A stretch of 21,735 nucleotides of DNA, from the NCBI GenBank assembly GCA_040753915.1, contig JBFMDN010000086.1:1-21735 (forward strand). Reading direction: 5' to 3'. Each line of letters begins with the position of its first letter. Position 1 is the first letter of the stretch. The notes beneath the pieces were generated by a model that was not told the origin of the DNA, made no database searches, and worked only from the letters and a program-made list of their open reading frames with translations. Of this stretch, positions 1-5,957 are shown in pieces. Origin of the DNA: JBFMDN01 sp040753915. Lineage in GTDB: Bacteria; Desulfobacterota; Desulfomonilia; Desulfomonilales; Desulfomonilaceae. The position numbers and the translations under genes are program-made.

Positions 1-86
1 TTCGTTACCTCGAAATCCTCGACCTCACACCAGAAATCTTTCGCAACCCGTTTGGTGGCCGGTACCATCCAAAAAAACGAGAATGA
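1..86 (+). CDS. C-terminal tail of an upstream gene (partial, unrecognised)
   Basis: Read from base 3, the window opens in a frame that stays open for 27 codons and stops with TGA at 84-86. The residues read RYLEILDLTPEIFRNP followed by a glycine- and lysine-rich end, which looks like ordinary protein sequence. The two other forward frames also stay open past base 86, so openness alone proves nothing. The gene, if real, begins to the left of the window. I do not recognise the family from so short a piece. Confidence 0.3.
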   Translation, partial: RYLEILDLTPEIFRNPFGGRYHPKKRE

Positions 87-102
87 AAAATCATACAAAC
101 TT

Positions 103-140
103 GCACCAGGAGGTGCGGAATGTGAGGTGAGACATTCCGC
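103..140. other. Stem-loop upstream of the 104-aa hypothetical gene
   Basis: GCGGAATGT at 115-123 pairs perfectly with ACATTCCGC at 132-140 around an 8-base loop. A smaller competing stem, GCACC (103-107) with GGTGC (112-116), shares bases with its left arm. No T-run follows on either strand, so it is not a standard intrinsic terminator. It lies between the presumed upstream gene tail and the start at 173, so it could be a 3' mRNA end, a leader structure or an operator dyad. Confidence 0.45.
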
Positions 141-172
141 GTAGAATGGGAAGACCCAGATCAGGAGGCACG

Positions 173-487
173 ATGAAGAAGGATGTTGTGCTTGCGAGGC
201 TGAGAAAGTTGTTGCGCTCGGTCTTGAGGCAACCTGTTCCCATGACCATCCTCACAGACCCGGATAGGAAAACCTACACGCCCGAAGAGGTTTGCAAAGT
301 AGTACTGGACACGTATCTGATGGCTCTGTTGGACGTGCAGGACTACATAGAAGGGGAGACGTTGAGCTTGGAAGAGCTGCTGAGTACCGACGGAAAGGCA
401 GTGGTTGTGGATACGAGTCAGAGGGTTTTCGTCTTCTCGGTTCCGAAGCAAGATATTGTATTTCAGGACGGTGAATCAACACAGTAA
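173..487 (+). CDS. Hypothetical protein, 104 aa
   Basis: I do not recognise this protein. I chose the ATG at 173 because AGGAGG lies at 163-168, four bases before it. An in-frame upstream ATG at 146 would put that Shine-Dalgarno inside the gene. The product begins with a basic helix-like stretch (KKDVVLARLRKLLRS). A middle part rich in Thr, Asp and Glu follows (PDRKTYTPEEVCKVVLDTYL), then an acidic stretch and a hydrophobic strand-like end (VFVFSVPKQDIVF). There is no signal peptide, membrane segment or cysteine motif, so it is probably a small cytoplasmic protein. It stands alone, and the next feature is a tRNA on the other strand. The strong ribosome site and normal composition argue that it is a real gene. 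Function unknown. Confidence 0.6.
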   Translation: MKKDVVLARLRKLLRSVLRQPVPMTILTDPDRKTYTPEEVCKVVLDTYLMALLDVQDYIEGETLSLEELLSTDGKAVVVDTSQRVFVFSVPKQDIVFQDGESTQ

Positions 488-685
488 CTGGCCGCGGCAA
501 GGGATGTGGGTCTTAAATCCAATCGGACCGAGCCCCACTTCTCAGATCCAGATCTAGTCAATCTAATGGAGGCATGAGAAAGGGTTTGCATGGCCAACTG
601 GTGCAAATCTGGCACAATGGTTGTCCTCAGGAAGCCGAACCGCCATCTGAAGGCAGTGTGCGCGTTTTGAACATAAGTGGTAATT

Positions 686-761
686 TGGAGCCGGGGATGG
701 GAGTCGAACCCACGACCTGATGATTACGAATCATCTGCTCTGGCCTCTGAGCTACCCCGGC
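686..761 (-). tRNA. tRNA-Thr (anticodon CGT)
   Basis: The reverse complement folds into a full cloverleaf of 76 bases. It has a 7-bp acceptor stem (GCCGGGG with CCCCGGC), a GCTC/GAGC D stem, and an anticodon stem GATGA/TCATC enclosing TTCGTAA. It also has a T arm with the TTCGACT loop, discriminator T and an encoded CCA (686-688 on the plus strand). The anticodon CGT (plus-strand 726-728) reads ACG threonine codons. It has its own promoter at 793-821. Confidence 0.97.
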
Positions 762-792
762 ACAACGGAGAGTCTATCAGGAGCGATAGCAA

Positions 793-821
793 TCTATACA
801 AGAAGGCTCGGGAGCTGTCAA
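793..821 (-). promoter_or_regulatory. Sigma70-type promoter of the tRNA-Thr gene
   Basis: On the minus strand TTGACA (816-821, 6/6) and TATAGA (793-798, 5/6) are separated by exactly 17 bases. Transcription would start near 786, leaving about 25 bases of leader before the mature tRNA 5' end at 761. This is one of the best promoter matches in the window and sits where a tRNA promoter is expected. Confidence 0.8.
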
Positions 822-1128
822 CATCTTGTGAGCAGCAACAGGTGCGATGCAACAGCCCCGTACGATGCGACAGGCTGGTTTAGCGGCAAATTCAACGCCG
901 TCTCTTTTCCCCCGTCGCTGACGAAGCGGAAAGAGACCGGCGGGGGTTAGGCCGGAGATCCCCGCTCGCATGGCGTTCCAGCCTAAGCCTCAAGCAAGCA
1001 AGAAAGCAAACAGCGGAATCCGAAGCCCCATCGCTCTCCCGTGATCTTACAATCGGACGAGGGAACATGAGGCTTCGTGAAAATGCCATGCGTACACCTC
1101 TCGGGGAGGAGCAGCGTTAGTTCCCCGG
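822..1128. other. Intergenic region, no gene seen
   Basis: This is the stretch between the tRNA promoter and the stop of the repeat-rich gene. Open frames on both strands are short, lack ribosome sites and have no protein-like composition. Two inverted repeats are visible. GTCTCTTT (900-907) pairs with AAAGAGAC (930-937) around an inner CGTC/GACG stem. CGAAGCC (1021-1027) pairs with GGCTTCG (1071-1077) over a long loop. Neither is followed by a T-run, so I do not call a terminator. Confidence 0.5.
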
Positions 1129-2082
1129 CTACTGCCTGCCCCACTGAAACTTCTTGCCAGCGGGTTCGGTCTTCGCTTCTTCCTTTGGCGCGGGCAGAGT
1201 GGTGACCTGAGGCTGAATAGCGGTCGGAGCCTGCGATGACGAGCCGGGTTCAGACCGGACTATGGAAGGCTGAGCAGCTTGTCCCCACGAAAAGCTGCGC
1301 TTGGATTCCGGCTTTTCTTCTTTGCCCCACGATATTCCTTTCTGATCAGGGGGAGGAGGCGCAGGAGCTGCTTCTTGGCGACGCACGTTCTGGCGCGCCG
1401 CACGCGTGGGGCGCTGTATGGTGGCCCGATTTGGAGTAGTGCTCCCCTCTCTGACAACAGGCTGAACAGGACGCTGCTGCGGGGCCGGGGTTATCTGAGT
1501 GGTCGGGGCATCCTGGGGATCTTGCTCTTCAACGAGATAATCCCTGCCGTCCCAGTAAATGTCGCTCGACTCAAGGTCTTCGGAGGAAAGCACGCCCGTG
1601 CTCTCCGCTGGTTGTGGTTGTGCCGCTGCCGTGGCGGTTCGCTGTGCCGCTGCGGGCCTAGCTGCAGGCCGAGCCACGGGAGTTGCAGTCTGTCCGTAGG
1701 ACGGATACTGCCCCGGACTCGCGTAGTATCCGGTTTGGCCTCCAGGACTCTCGTAACCATAGGCCTGCCCATAGCCCGGTTGAGCGTATCCATATTGCTG
1801 TCCGTATCCCTGCTGTCCGTACGCTCCATAGCCTTGCGTATCATATCCCTGCTGCCCGTACGCTTGCGGGTATCCCTGTTGCCCGTAACCCGGTTGAGCG
1901 TACCCGTATTGCTGTCCGTATCCCTGCTGTCCGTACGCTCCATAGCCTTGCTGCCCGTACGCCGCTCCGTACTCCTGGCCCGCTCCAGGGTATCCATAGC
2001 CGTAGTAACTTTGGCTGAATGCCGTTCCTGCCGCGGCCAGAATCAGAAGTGCCGCTCCACACGCGAAGACCAAACCTTTCAT
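1129..2082 (-). CDS. Secreted Tyr/Gly/Gln-repeat low-complexity protein
   Basis: 317 aa. I start at the ATG at 2082 because AGGAG (2089-2093) lies six bases before it and the product then opens with a clean signal peptide (hydrophobic MKGLVFACGAALLILAAAG, probable cleavage after AFS, residue 23). Residues 25-131 are almost entirely Tyr, Gly, Gln, Ala and Pro in YGQQGYG/YGYAQPGYGQ units, including a 38-aa unit present twice. Residues 132-165 form an Ala/Pro/Gln linker. Residues 170-187 are an acidic patch (DIYWDGRDYLVEEQ). The rest is Pro/Gln/Arg-rich and disordered-looking, with three short SWG/QWG motifs (W252, W266, W314), the last almost at the C terminus. The composition resembles prion-like or adhesive, fibre-forming segments. 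It is probably periplasmic or extracellular. I know of no named family for it, and function is not predicted. It is monocistronic, with its own promoter at 2179-2207. Confidence 0.8.
   Translation of the reverse strand: MKGLVFACGAALLILAAAGTAFSQSYYGYGYPGAGQEYGAAYGQQGYGAYGQQGYGQQYGYAQPGYGQQGYPQAYGQQGYDTQGYGAYGQQGYGQQYGYAQPGYGQAYGYESPGGQTGYYASPGQYPSYGQTATPVARPAARPAAAQRTATAAAQPQPAESTGVLSSEDLESSDIYWDGRDYLVEEQDPQDAPTTQITPAPQQRPVQPVVREGSTTPNRATIQRPTRAARQNVRRQEAAPAPPPPDQKGISWGKEEKPESKRSFSWGQAAQPSIVRSEPGSSSQAPTAIQPQVTTLPAPKEEAKTEPAGKKFQWGRQ
1777..1968 (-). repeat. 114-bp duplicated unit inside the repeat-rich gene
   Basis: The plus-strand sequence beginning CGGTTGAGCGTA at 1777 recurs from 1891, exactly 114 bases (38 codons) later. 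The first roughly 60-70 bases of each copy are nearly identical. At protein level, GYGAYGQQGYGQQYGYAQPG occurs twice. Shorter YGQQGYG echoes fill the space between, so the block probably grew by unequal exchange or slippage in frame. Confidence 0.8.
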
Positions 2083-2145
2083 CCTTTGCTCCTTTGTTCC
2101 CTCAAATCGAGGCATGCTCAAGCGCCGGGAAACATGGACAATAGT

Positions 2146-2161
2146 TGCCTGACATCAGGCA
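2146..2161. promoter_or_regulatory. Perfect 7+2+7 dyad just downstream of the repeat-gene promoter
   Basis: TGCCTGA, two central bases (CA), then TCAGGCA form a perfect inverted repeat. It lies just inside the predicted start of transcription (near 2172, minus strand), and about 65 bases before the start codon of the repeat-rich gene. This is the size and place of a repressor operator, or of a short leader hairpin. No regulator is identified. Confidence 0.35.
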
Positions 2162-2178
2162 CAAGAATTTTGCTTGAA

Positions 2179-2207
2179 ATTTTAATCAATTCACCCAAAA
2201 GAATCAA
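2179..2207 (-). promoter_or_regulatory. Promoter of the repeat-rich secreted protein gene
   Basis: Minus-strand TTGATT (2202-2207, 4/6) and TAAAAT (2179-2184, 5/6) are spaced by 17 bases in a locally AT-rich stretch. The predicted start near 2172 gives a leader of about 90 bases that contains the dyad at 2146-2161. Confidence 0.5.
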
Positions 2208-2269
2208 GCATTTTTTCAAATCCCGCCAAAACGTTGACTTGCAGAGGCTGCCGGTTTAGGCTGGGGGCT

Positions 2270-3067
2270 ATGAGATCTGCCCATCTCTCAGACCTCCATT
2301 TCGGGAGCCACGTTTGCCGGGAAAGACTTCAATCCCTGGCAGAAGACATCTTGGACCACCGTCCTGACCTCCTCGTCGTGACCGGCGATGTCACCGACCG
2401 CGGGCGAATTTCACAGTTTCGGTGGGCTCGAGATTTCCTCATGTCGCTCAGTATACCATTCATCTGCGTTCCCGGAAACCGGGAAATCTGTTTCAGCGCT
2501 GTCTGGGAATGGATGGTGCCTTCCCTTGCCATGAACCGCTTCAGGCGCTTCTTCGGGGCCCCGGACAAGATCCTTTACCATCACGAGGAATCCAATACCG
2601 TTTTCTTTGGCCTCAATTCGATTCACTCGTTTCCGTCGTGGCCCGGCAGGATAAGCCGGGAAACGAGGTTGTGGCTCAGAGAACAGGCAGCATTGTACCC
2701 GGCGTCCACAAAGGTTGTGTTCCTCCATCACCCGGTCATACCTGTCATACGAGCTTCCTCCTTCTGGGCACACGCGCTGTCTGAGGCAGGGGAGCTTCTC
2801 AACATCTGTTCTCAGTTAGACATCAGGCTCATTCTCCAGGGGCACAAGCACCGTTCTTCTGTCGTCGAAGTCCGCATCCCGGAGCGCGATGCCAAAGTTG
2901 TGGTCTCCTGTTGCGGGGCGCCTCTGATGTCCCGGTGGGACTCAGCGTACCATTTGATCGACATATCAGCCGTGTCAATAGTGGTCCGCAAGAGGGAGTT
3001 CGGGGGTGGGAGGTTCAGGGACGCGGGAATGTATCAGTTTTCTTTCGACGGCTTCTCTCGTAGATGA
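2270..3067 (+). CDS. Calcineurin-like metallophosphoesterase (CpdA-like)
   Basis: 265 aa, a complete single-domain phosphoesterase. Metal-binding blocks of the family appear in order: SDLHFG (D8, H10), GDVTDRG (D40), GNRE (N70), a LHHP block (H153) and GHKH (H192, H194). The closest known group is the CpdA/class III cyclic-nucleotide phosphodiesterase-like enzymes, but the substrate cannot be told from sequence. The third block is normally GNHD or GNHE. Here the histidine, the usual proton donor, is Arg71, so activity may be altered. There is no signal peptide, so it is probably cytoplasmic. I chose ATG 2270, where the protein opens with the metal-binding strand (MRSAHLSDLHFG). The ribosome site is only a weak GGGGG. 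It is divergent from the repeat-rich gene and convergent with pstS. Confidence 0.85.
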   Translation: MRSAHLSDLHFGSHVCRERLQSLAEDILDHRPDLLVVTGDVTDRGRISQFRWARDFLMSLSIPFICVPGNREICFSAVWEWMVPSLAMNRFRRFFGAPDKILYHHEESNTVFFGLNSIHSFPSWPGRISRETRLWLREQAALYPASTKVVFLHHPVIPVIRASSFWAHALSEAGELLNICSQLDIRLILQGHKHRSSVVEVRIPERDAKVVVSCCGAPLMSRWDSAYHLIDISAVSIVVRKREFGGGRFRDAGMYQFSFDGFSRR

Positions 3068-3269
3068 CAAATCTCCTCTCCCATCCGAAGCAGGAGATGA
3101 CGAGCTCGTCTCGCGTCTTTCGAAGGCGCGTGGATGGTTCGTGAAGCCCTGTGGTTGCTGTCGACTCCATGACGCGGCCTCCGCCTCGGGCAAGGATCTC
3201 ACCTCGTCGCTCCGCGACCAGAGAACAAAGGAGCCCTCACCACGAGGCCGGAGAACAATGGGTTTCTGA

Positions 3270-4409
3270 CTAATCCTGATCGCGAGAGACCGCCTGATGA
3301 GGGGCTTTCCAGACACCTACGCCCTGGGCAGTGACCTGATTTCCCCAAAGGTCTTTGACAAGTCCGACCACGTTCGATGGCATCGGGACGTAATGAAGAC
3401 TCTCTGCGGCTGTGTTTCCATTCTTATAGGCCCAGTCGAAGAACGTCAGCATAGCGATGGCCTTCTCCGCGTCAGGCTGGTCTTTCTGAATGAGAATGTA
3501 CGAGACCCCAACAATTGGCCACGTCTTGTCACCAGCCTGGTTGGTAAGGTCCATGACGAACCCGGGCGCATTTTTCCAGTCGGCCTTTTGTGCTGCAGCC
3601 TGGAAACTTTGAGTGCTGGGCTTCACGAATGCTCCCTCACGATTTTGCAACTGAACGGTTGCAAGGTTGTCCTTGACTGCGTACGCGTATTCCACATACC
3701 CGATGGATCCTTCGACGCGTTTAACCAGGCCTGCTACTCCCGGGTTGCCCTTTCCGCCTACACCGGTCGGCCATCGTATTTCTTTGCTCGCGCCGAGATT
3801 CTCTTTCCACTCTTTCGAGACCTTCGAAAGGTATGTGGTGAAAATATACGTTGTGCCCGAGCCGTCCGCGCGGTGGACTACGACAATCTCTTCATCTGGA
3901 AGCGAGAGGTCGGAATTGATGGCTCTGATCCTTCGATCGTTCCACATCCGGATCTTGCCCAGGTAGATATCCGCGAGTACTTCCGGTGTGAGCTTGAGGC
4001 GATTCTTCTGAATTCCCTTGATGTGCACCACCGGCACCACACCGCCCATGATTATGGGGAACTGAACCAGCCCCATCTGTTCAAGATCCCCCTGGTCCAG
4101 GGGATTGTCCGATGCGCCGAAGTCAACGGTCTTTGCCTTGATGTGCGCGATTCCACCTCCCGACCCTATTCCCCGATAGGTCACCGTAGCCCTTCTCGTC
4201 TTGTTGTATGCTTCGATCCAGTTGTTGAAAACGGGCATCGGAAACGTTGCTCCTGCTCCGCTGATGTTCACTTGACCCGCATGACATGGTCCCGCCATTG
4301 CCTGAAACAGACAGAGTGCCGCCGTTAGGGCGAGCGCGAATATCGCGAAGAGCCCAACGCTTCCCAGGCCCGCAGTTCTGTCTCTGTGCTCATGAAGCAA
4401 CCCGTTCAT
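3270..4409 (-). CDS. pstS: Periplasmic phosphate-binding protein PstS (orphan)
   Basis: 379 aa. The ATG at 4409 follows AGGAGG at about four bases. A long N-terminal signal region (hydrophobic core around residues 16-40, ending PCHAGQ) leads into the PstS fold. Family motifs include SGAGATFPMPV (50-60), GSGGGIAHIK (82-91), FGASDNPL (97-104), VVHRADGSGTT (177-187) and GVGGKGNPGVAG (216-227), followed by SIGYVEYAYA. These are phosphate-contacting loops of the family. PstS captures inorganic phosphate in the periplasm for the PstCAB ABC importer. No pstC, pstA, pstB or phoU lies within the window, so it is either a stand-alone copy or its partners are elsewhere. Length is somewhat above the usual roughly 340-350 aa because of the long leader. 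It converges on the phosphoesterase gene. Confidence 0.93.
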   Translation of the reverse strand: MNGLLHEHRDRTAGLGSVGLFAIFALALTAALCLFQAMAGPCHAGQVNISGAGATFPMPVFNNWIEAYNKTRRATVTYRGIGSGGGIAHIKAKTVDFGASDNPLDQGDLEQMGLVQFPIIMGGVVPVVHIKGIQKNRLKLTPEVLADIYLGKIRMWNDRRIRAINSDLSLPDEEIVVVHRADGSGTTYIFTTYLSKVSKEWKENLGASKEIRWPTGVGGKGNPGVAGLVKRVEGSIGYVEYAYAVKDNLATVQLQNREGAFVKPSTQSFQAAAQKADWKNAPGFVMDLTNQAGDKTWPIVGVSYILIQKDQPDAEKAIAMLTFFDWAYKNGNTAAESLHYVPMPSNVVGLVKDLWGNQVTAQGVGVWKAPHQAVSRDQD

Positions 4410-4451
4410 GGCCCCTCCTCTTGAGAAATCTCTCTCGAAATGCAGACACCC

Positions 4452-4495
4452 ATATTAGAAACGCTCCAGTTTCAAATTCCGTTACCCAAGTGTTA
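4452..4495 (-). promoter_or_regulatory. Possible pstS promoter with 11-bp spaced repeats
   Basis: On the minus strand TAATAT (4452-4457) is a fair -10 with no good -35 at 16-18 bases, as expected of an activator-dependent promoter. Just upstream, TAAC occurs twice exactly 11 bases apart (plus-strand GTTA at 4481 and 4492). This is the spacing of PhoB direct repeats, but the match to the Pho-box consensus is poor. Control by phosphate starvation is inference only. Confidence 0.25.
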
Positions 4496-4719
4496 GAAAT
4501 TGTGGCACAACCCTCCCGATCGCGATAGGAGGCGGCCGGTATGGCAGAATACGGTAGCGTCTTCGGGAAACAGATCCCCTTAGGGAAGTGCAGGTTAAGA
4601 ACCTGTCTCAAACCGGCCTTCGCTTGAATTCGGTCCTCGCCGCCACTGCAAACGCGTGTTGCCGCACTCGCACCAACTGTCGTGCCGATAACACCTGACG
4701 GTACTTGTGAAATCCTCTA

Positions 4720-4887
4720 CTAGTGGTCGACGGCACAAATACGGTACTGTATCCGCACCGCGGTGTACGTGGTGAGCGCTTCGTTGACACTGTAGGGGCG
4801 GGCCTCGTGCCCGCCCTGGGCACCCACGAGGGGTGCCCCTACGTCGTGGCAGATTACGTGACCGTATTCAGGAAATGGACCACTTAG
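4720..4887. repeat. MITE-like element: imperfect inverted ends around a REP palindrome
   Basis: The left end (4720-4745) carries CTAGTGGTC and, nine bases on, AATACGGT. The right end (4861-4887) carries their inverse: ACCGTATT, then GACCAC followed by TTAG. In reverse complement the two ends align without a gap over GTGGTC, nine unmatched bases, and AATACGGT. The double hairpin at 4792-4842 lies between them. The whole is about 168 bp with no coding capacity, which fits a miniature inverted-repeat element, although chance cannot be excluded. Confidence 0.4.
4792..4842. repeat. REP-like palindromic element (two 8-bp hairpins)
   Basis: GTAGGGGC at 4792 and GCCCCTAC ending at 4842 form the outer arms. 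Inside are two perfect hairpins: GGGCGGGC/GCCCGCCC (4796-4803 with 4809-4816) and GGGCACCC/GGGTGCCC (4818-4825 with 4831-4838). Each has a 5-base loop, and the loops (CTCGT and ACGAG) are complementary to each other. The element can therefore fold as two hairpins or as one long cruciform. Similar GC-rich GTAGGGGC...GCCCCTAC repeats are dispersed in many bacterial genomes. Confidence 0.75.
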
Positions 4888-4961
4888 CCCGTGAGGGATA
4901 CCCAATATGTCATCGAGCCTCCGAAAAGGAGTGCTTGAGGATCATCCCTGAAATGGGTCCT

Positions 4962-5903
4962 TCAACCGTGCACGGTCCCCCAGGCCCCCGGGTTGGAAGA
5001 TGCACACCTCACACAATTTCGACCTGCTCTCTTTGCCTGGTACAGGGCAGCGTCCGCGGCGCGTACGAGGTTCCCCAAATCGTAATCGCCGGTCCAGTCT
5101 GTTGAAGCCACACCGAAGCTGGTTGTACAATGGAATGCCATAGCGGCTTCACGAGACGGGTCCGACATGGTCGCCGAGCGCAGTCGCTCCGCAAGCGCCT
5201 CAGTCTCCTTCAGGTCACAGCCGGGCAAGACGATGAGGAATTCGTCTCCACCATATCGCCCCACGCTGTCATAGGAGCGAAGCACTGTTTTGATCCGCGC
5301 GGCCAGTTCCTTGAGCAGCTCATCCCCCTTCTGGTGTCCCTGCGAGTCATTGATTTGCTTGAAATTGTCCACATCCACCATGATGACGCCCAACGACGTC
5401 CGCTCCCTGCAACAGCGGTCGAGCTCCTGTTTCAGTCGGGCAAGGATGGCTGCGTGGTTCCACAGTCTTGTGAGAGAATCCTCCGATGCTCGCATCTCCA
5501 AGGCCTTGATCGACTTCATCAGATCTTCCTGGAGCTGGATGATGCGGGTTGCGGTCCGTATGCGAACTTGGAGCTCCAGTGGATCGAAGGGCTTTGTGAT
5601 GTAGTCGTCCGCGCCCGAATCTAGGCCCTTCAGAACATCTTCCCTGCGTGTCTTGGCAGTGAGGAGGAATACATACACGTACGGCCTGTCAACAAGCTTA
5701 CGCAACTCTTGACAGAGCTCTACCCCTTCCATTCCAGGCATTTCCCAATCCAGGATCGCCAATTGAGGACAGTCCTGCCGGGACAGAATCTTCCAGGCCT
5801 CTGTACCATTAGAGCAAGGGACTACCTGATGTCCCCATTTCGTCAAGTTCACTTCCAGCAAGCGCCGAAAGAACTGATTGTCATCCGCGACCAGAACCTT
5901 CAT
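4962..5903 (-). CDS. Response regulator with GGDEF domain (diguanylate cyclase)
   Basis: 313 aa from the ATG at 5903. A GTG two codons upstream is possible, but GAGGT sits at the right distance only for the ATG. The receiver domain (1-118) has acidic D7/D8, phospho-acceptor D52 (AILDWEMPG), T82 and K104. A helical linker (120-138) leads to a GGDEF domain (139-305) with DSLTRLWNH, D177 and the active-site GGDEF at 218-222. RSYD (209-212) is the inhibitory c-di-GMP-binding I-site, five residues upstream as in PleD. It should make c-di-GMP from two GTP when phosphorylated and be product-inhibited. It lies 54 bases after the hybrid kinase on the same strand, so that kinase is the likely donor. 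There is no membrane segment, so it is cytoplasmic. It resembles the stand-alone PleD/WspR type without an output DNA-binding domain. Confidence 0.93.
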   Translation of the reverse strand: MKVLVADDNQFFRRLLEVNLTKWGHQVVPCSNGTEAWKILSRQDCPQLAILDWEMPGMEGVELCQELRKLVDRPYVYVFLLTAKTRREDVLKGLDSGADDYITKPFDPLELQVRIRTATRIIQLQEDLMKSIKALEMRASEDSLTRLWNHAAILARLKQELDRCCRERTSLGVIMVDVDNFKQINDSQGHQKGDELLKELAARIKTVLRSYDSVGRYGGDEFLIVLPGCDLKETEALAERLRSATMSDPSREAAMAFHCTTSFGVASTDWTGDYDLGNLVRAADAALYQAKRAGRNCVRCASSNPGAWGTVHG

Positions 5904-5957
5904 CGCCACCTCATTATCGGTCCATCACGCGACGATCGCGACGTTTTATCGTAGTTG

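Larger units (their letters stand above)
4410..4961. other. 552-bp intergenic region with repeats
   Basis: No convincing gene is present. The region holds the pstS upstream area and a short inverted repeat CAGGTT-AAG-AACCTG (4591-4605). It also holds the motif AATACGGT at 4548-4555 and again at 4738-4745 (inverted at 4861-4868), and the REP-like double hairpin at 4792-4842. Short open frames across the hairpins translate to the Arg/Pro/Ala-rich peptides typical of such repeats and are not genes. Confidence 0.6.

Noticed and set aside
686..761. tRNA-Thr as an integration site for a mobile element
   Set aside because: No integrase gene and no repeat of the tRNA 3' end occurs within the window.
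1279..2259. 326-codon plus-strand frame antisense to the repeat-rich gene
   Set aside because: It is the shadow of a repetitive GC-rich gene. Its Arg/Leu/Ser-rich translation has no domain, and the other strand has a signal peptide and ribosome site.
2234..2262. Plus-strand promoter giving a leaderless phosphoesterase mRNA
   Set aside because: TTGACT and TAGGCT are 17 bases apart, but the -10 matches only 3/6. The start would fall on the ATG, which is suggestive but too weak to call.
3068..3269. Possible bidirectional terminator between the converging phosphoesterase and pstS
   Set aside because: A 12-bp palindrome (3099-3110) and weak stems are present, but no T-run follows on either strand.
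3297..4328. 343-codon frame antisense to pstS
   Set aside because: It is the mirror of a clearly conserved PstS gene and has no recognisable protein features.
4608..4905. Two minus-strand frames over the REP palindrome
   Set aside because: Their Arg/Pro/Ala-rich peptides come from reading the palindrome itself. There is no ribosome site and no domain.
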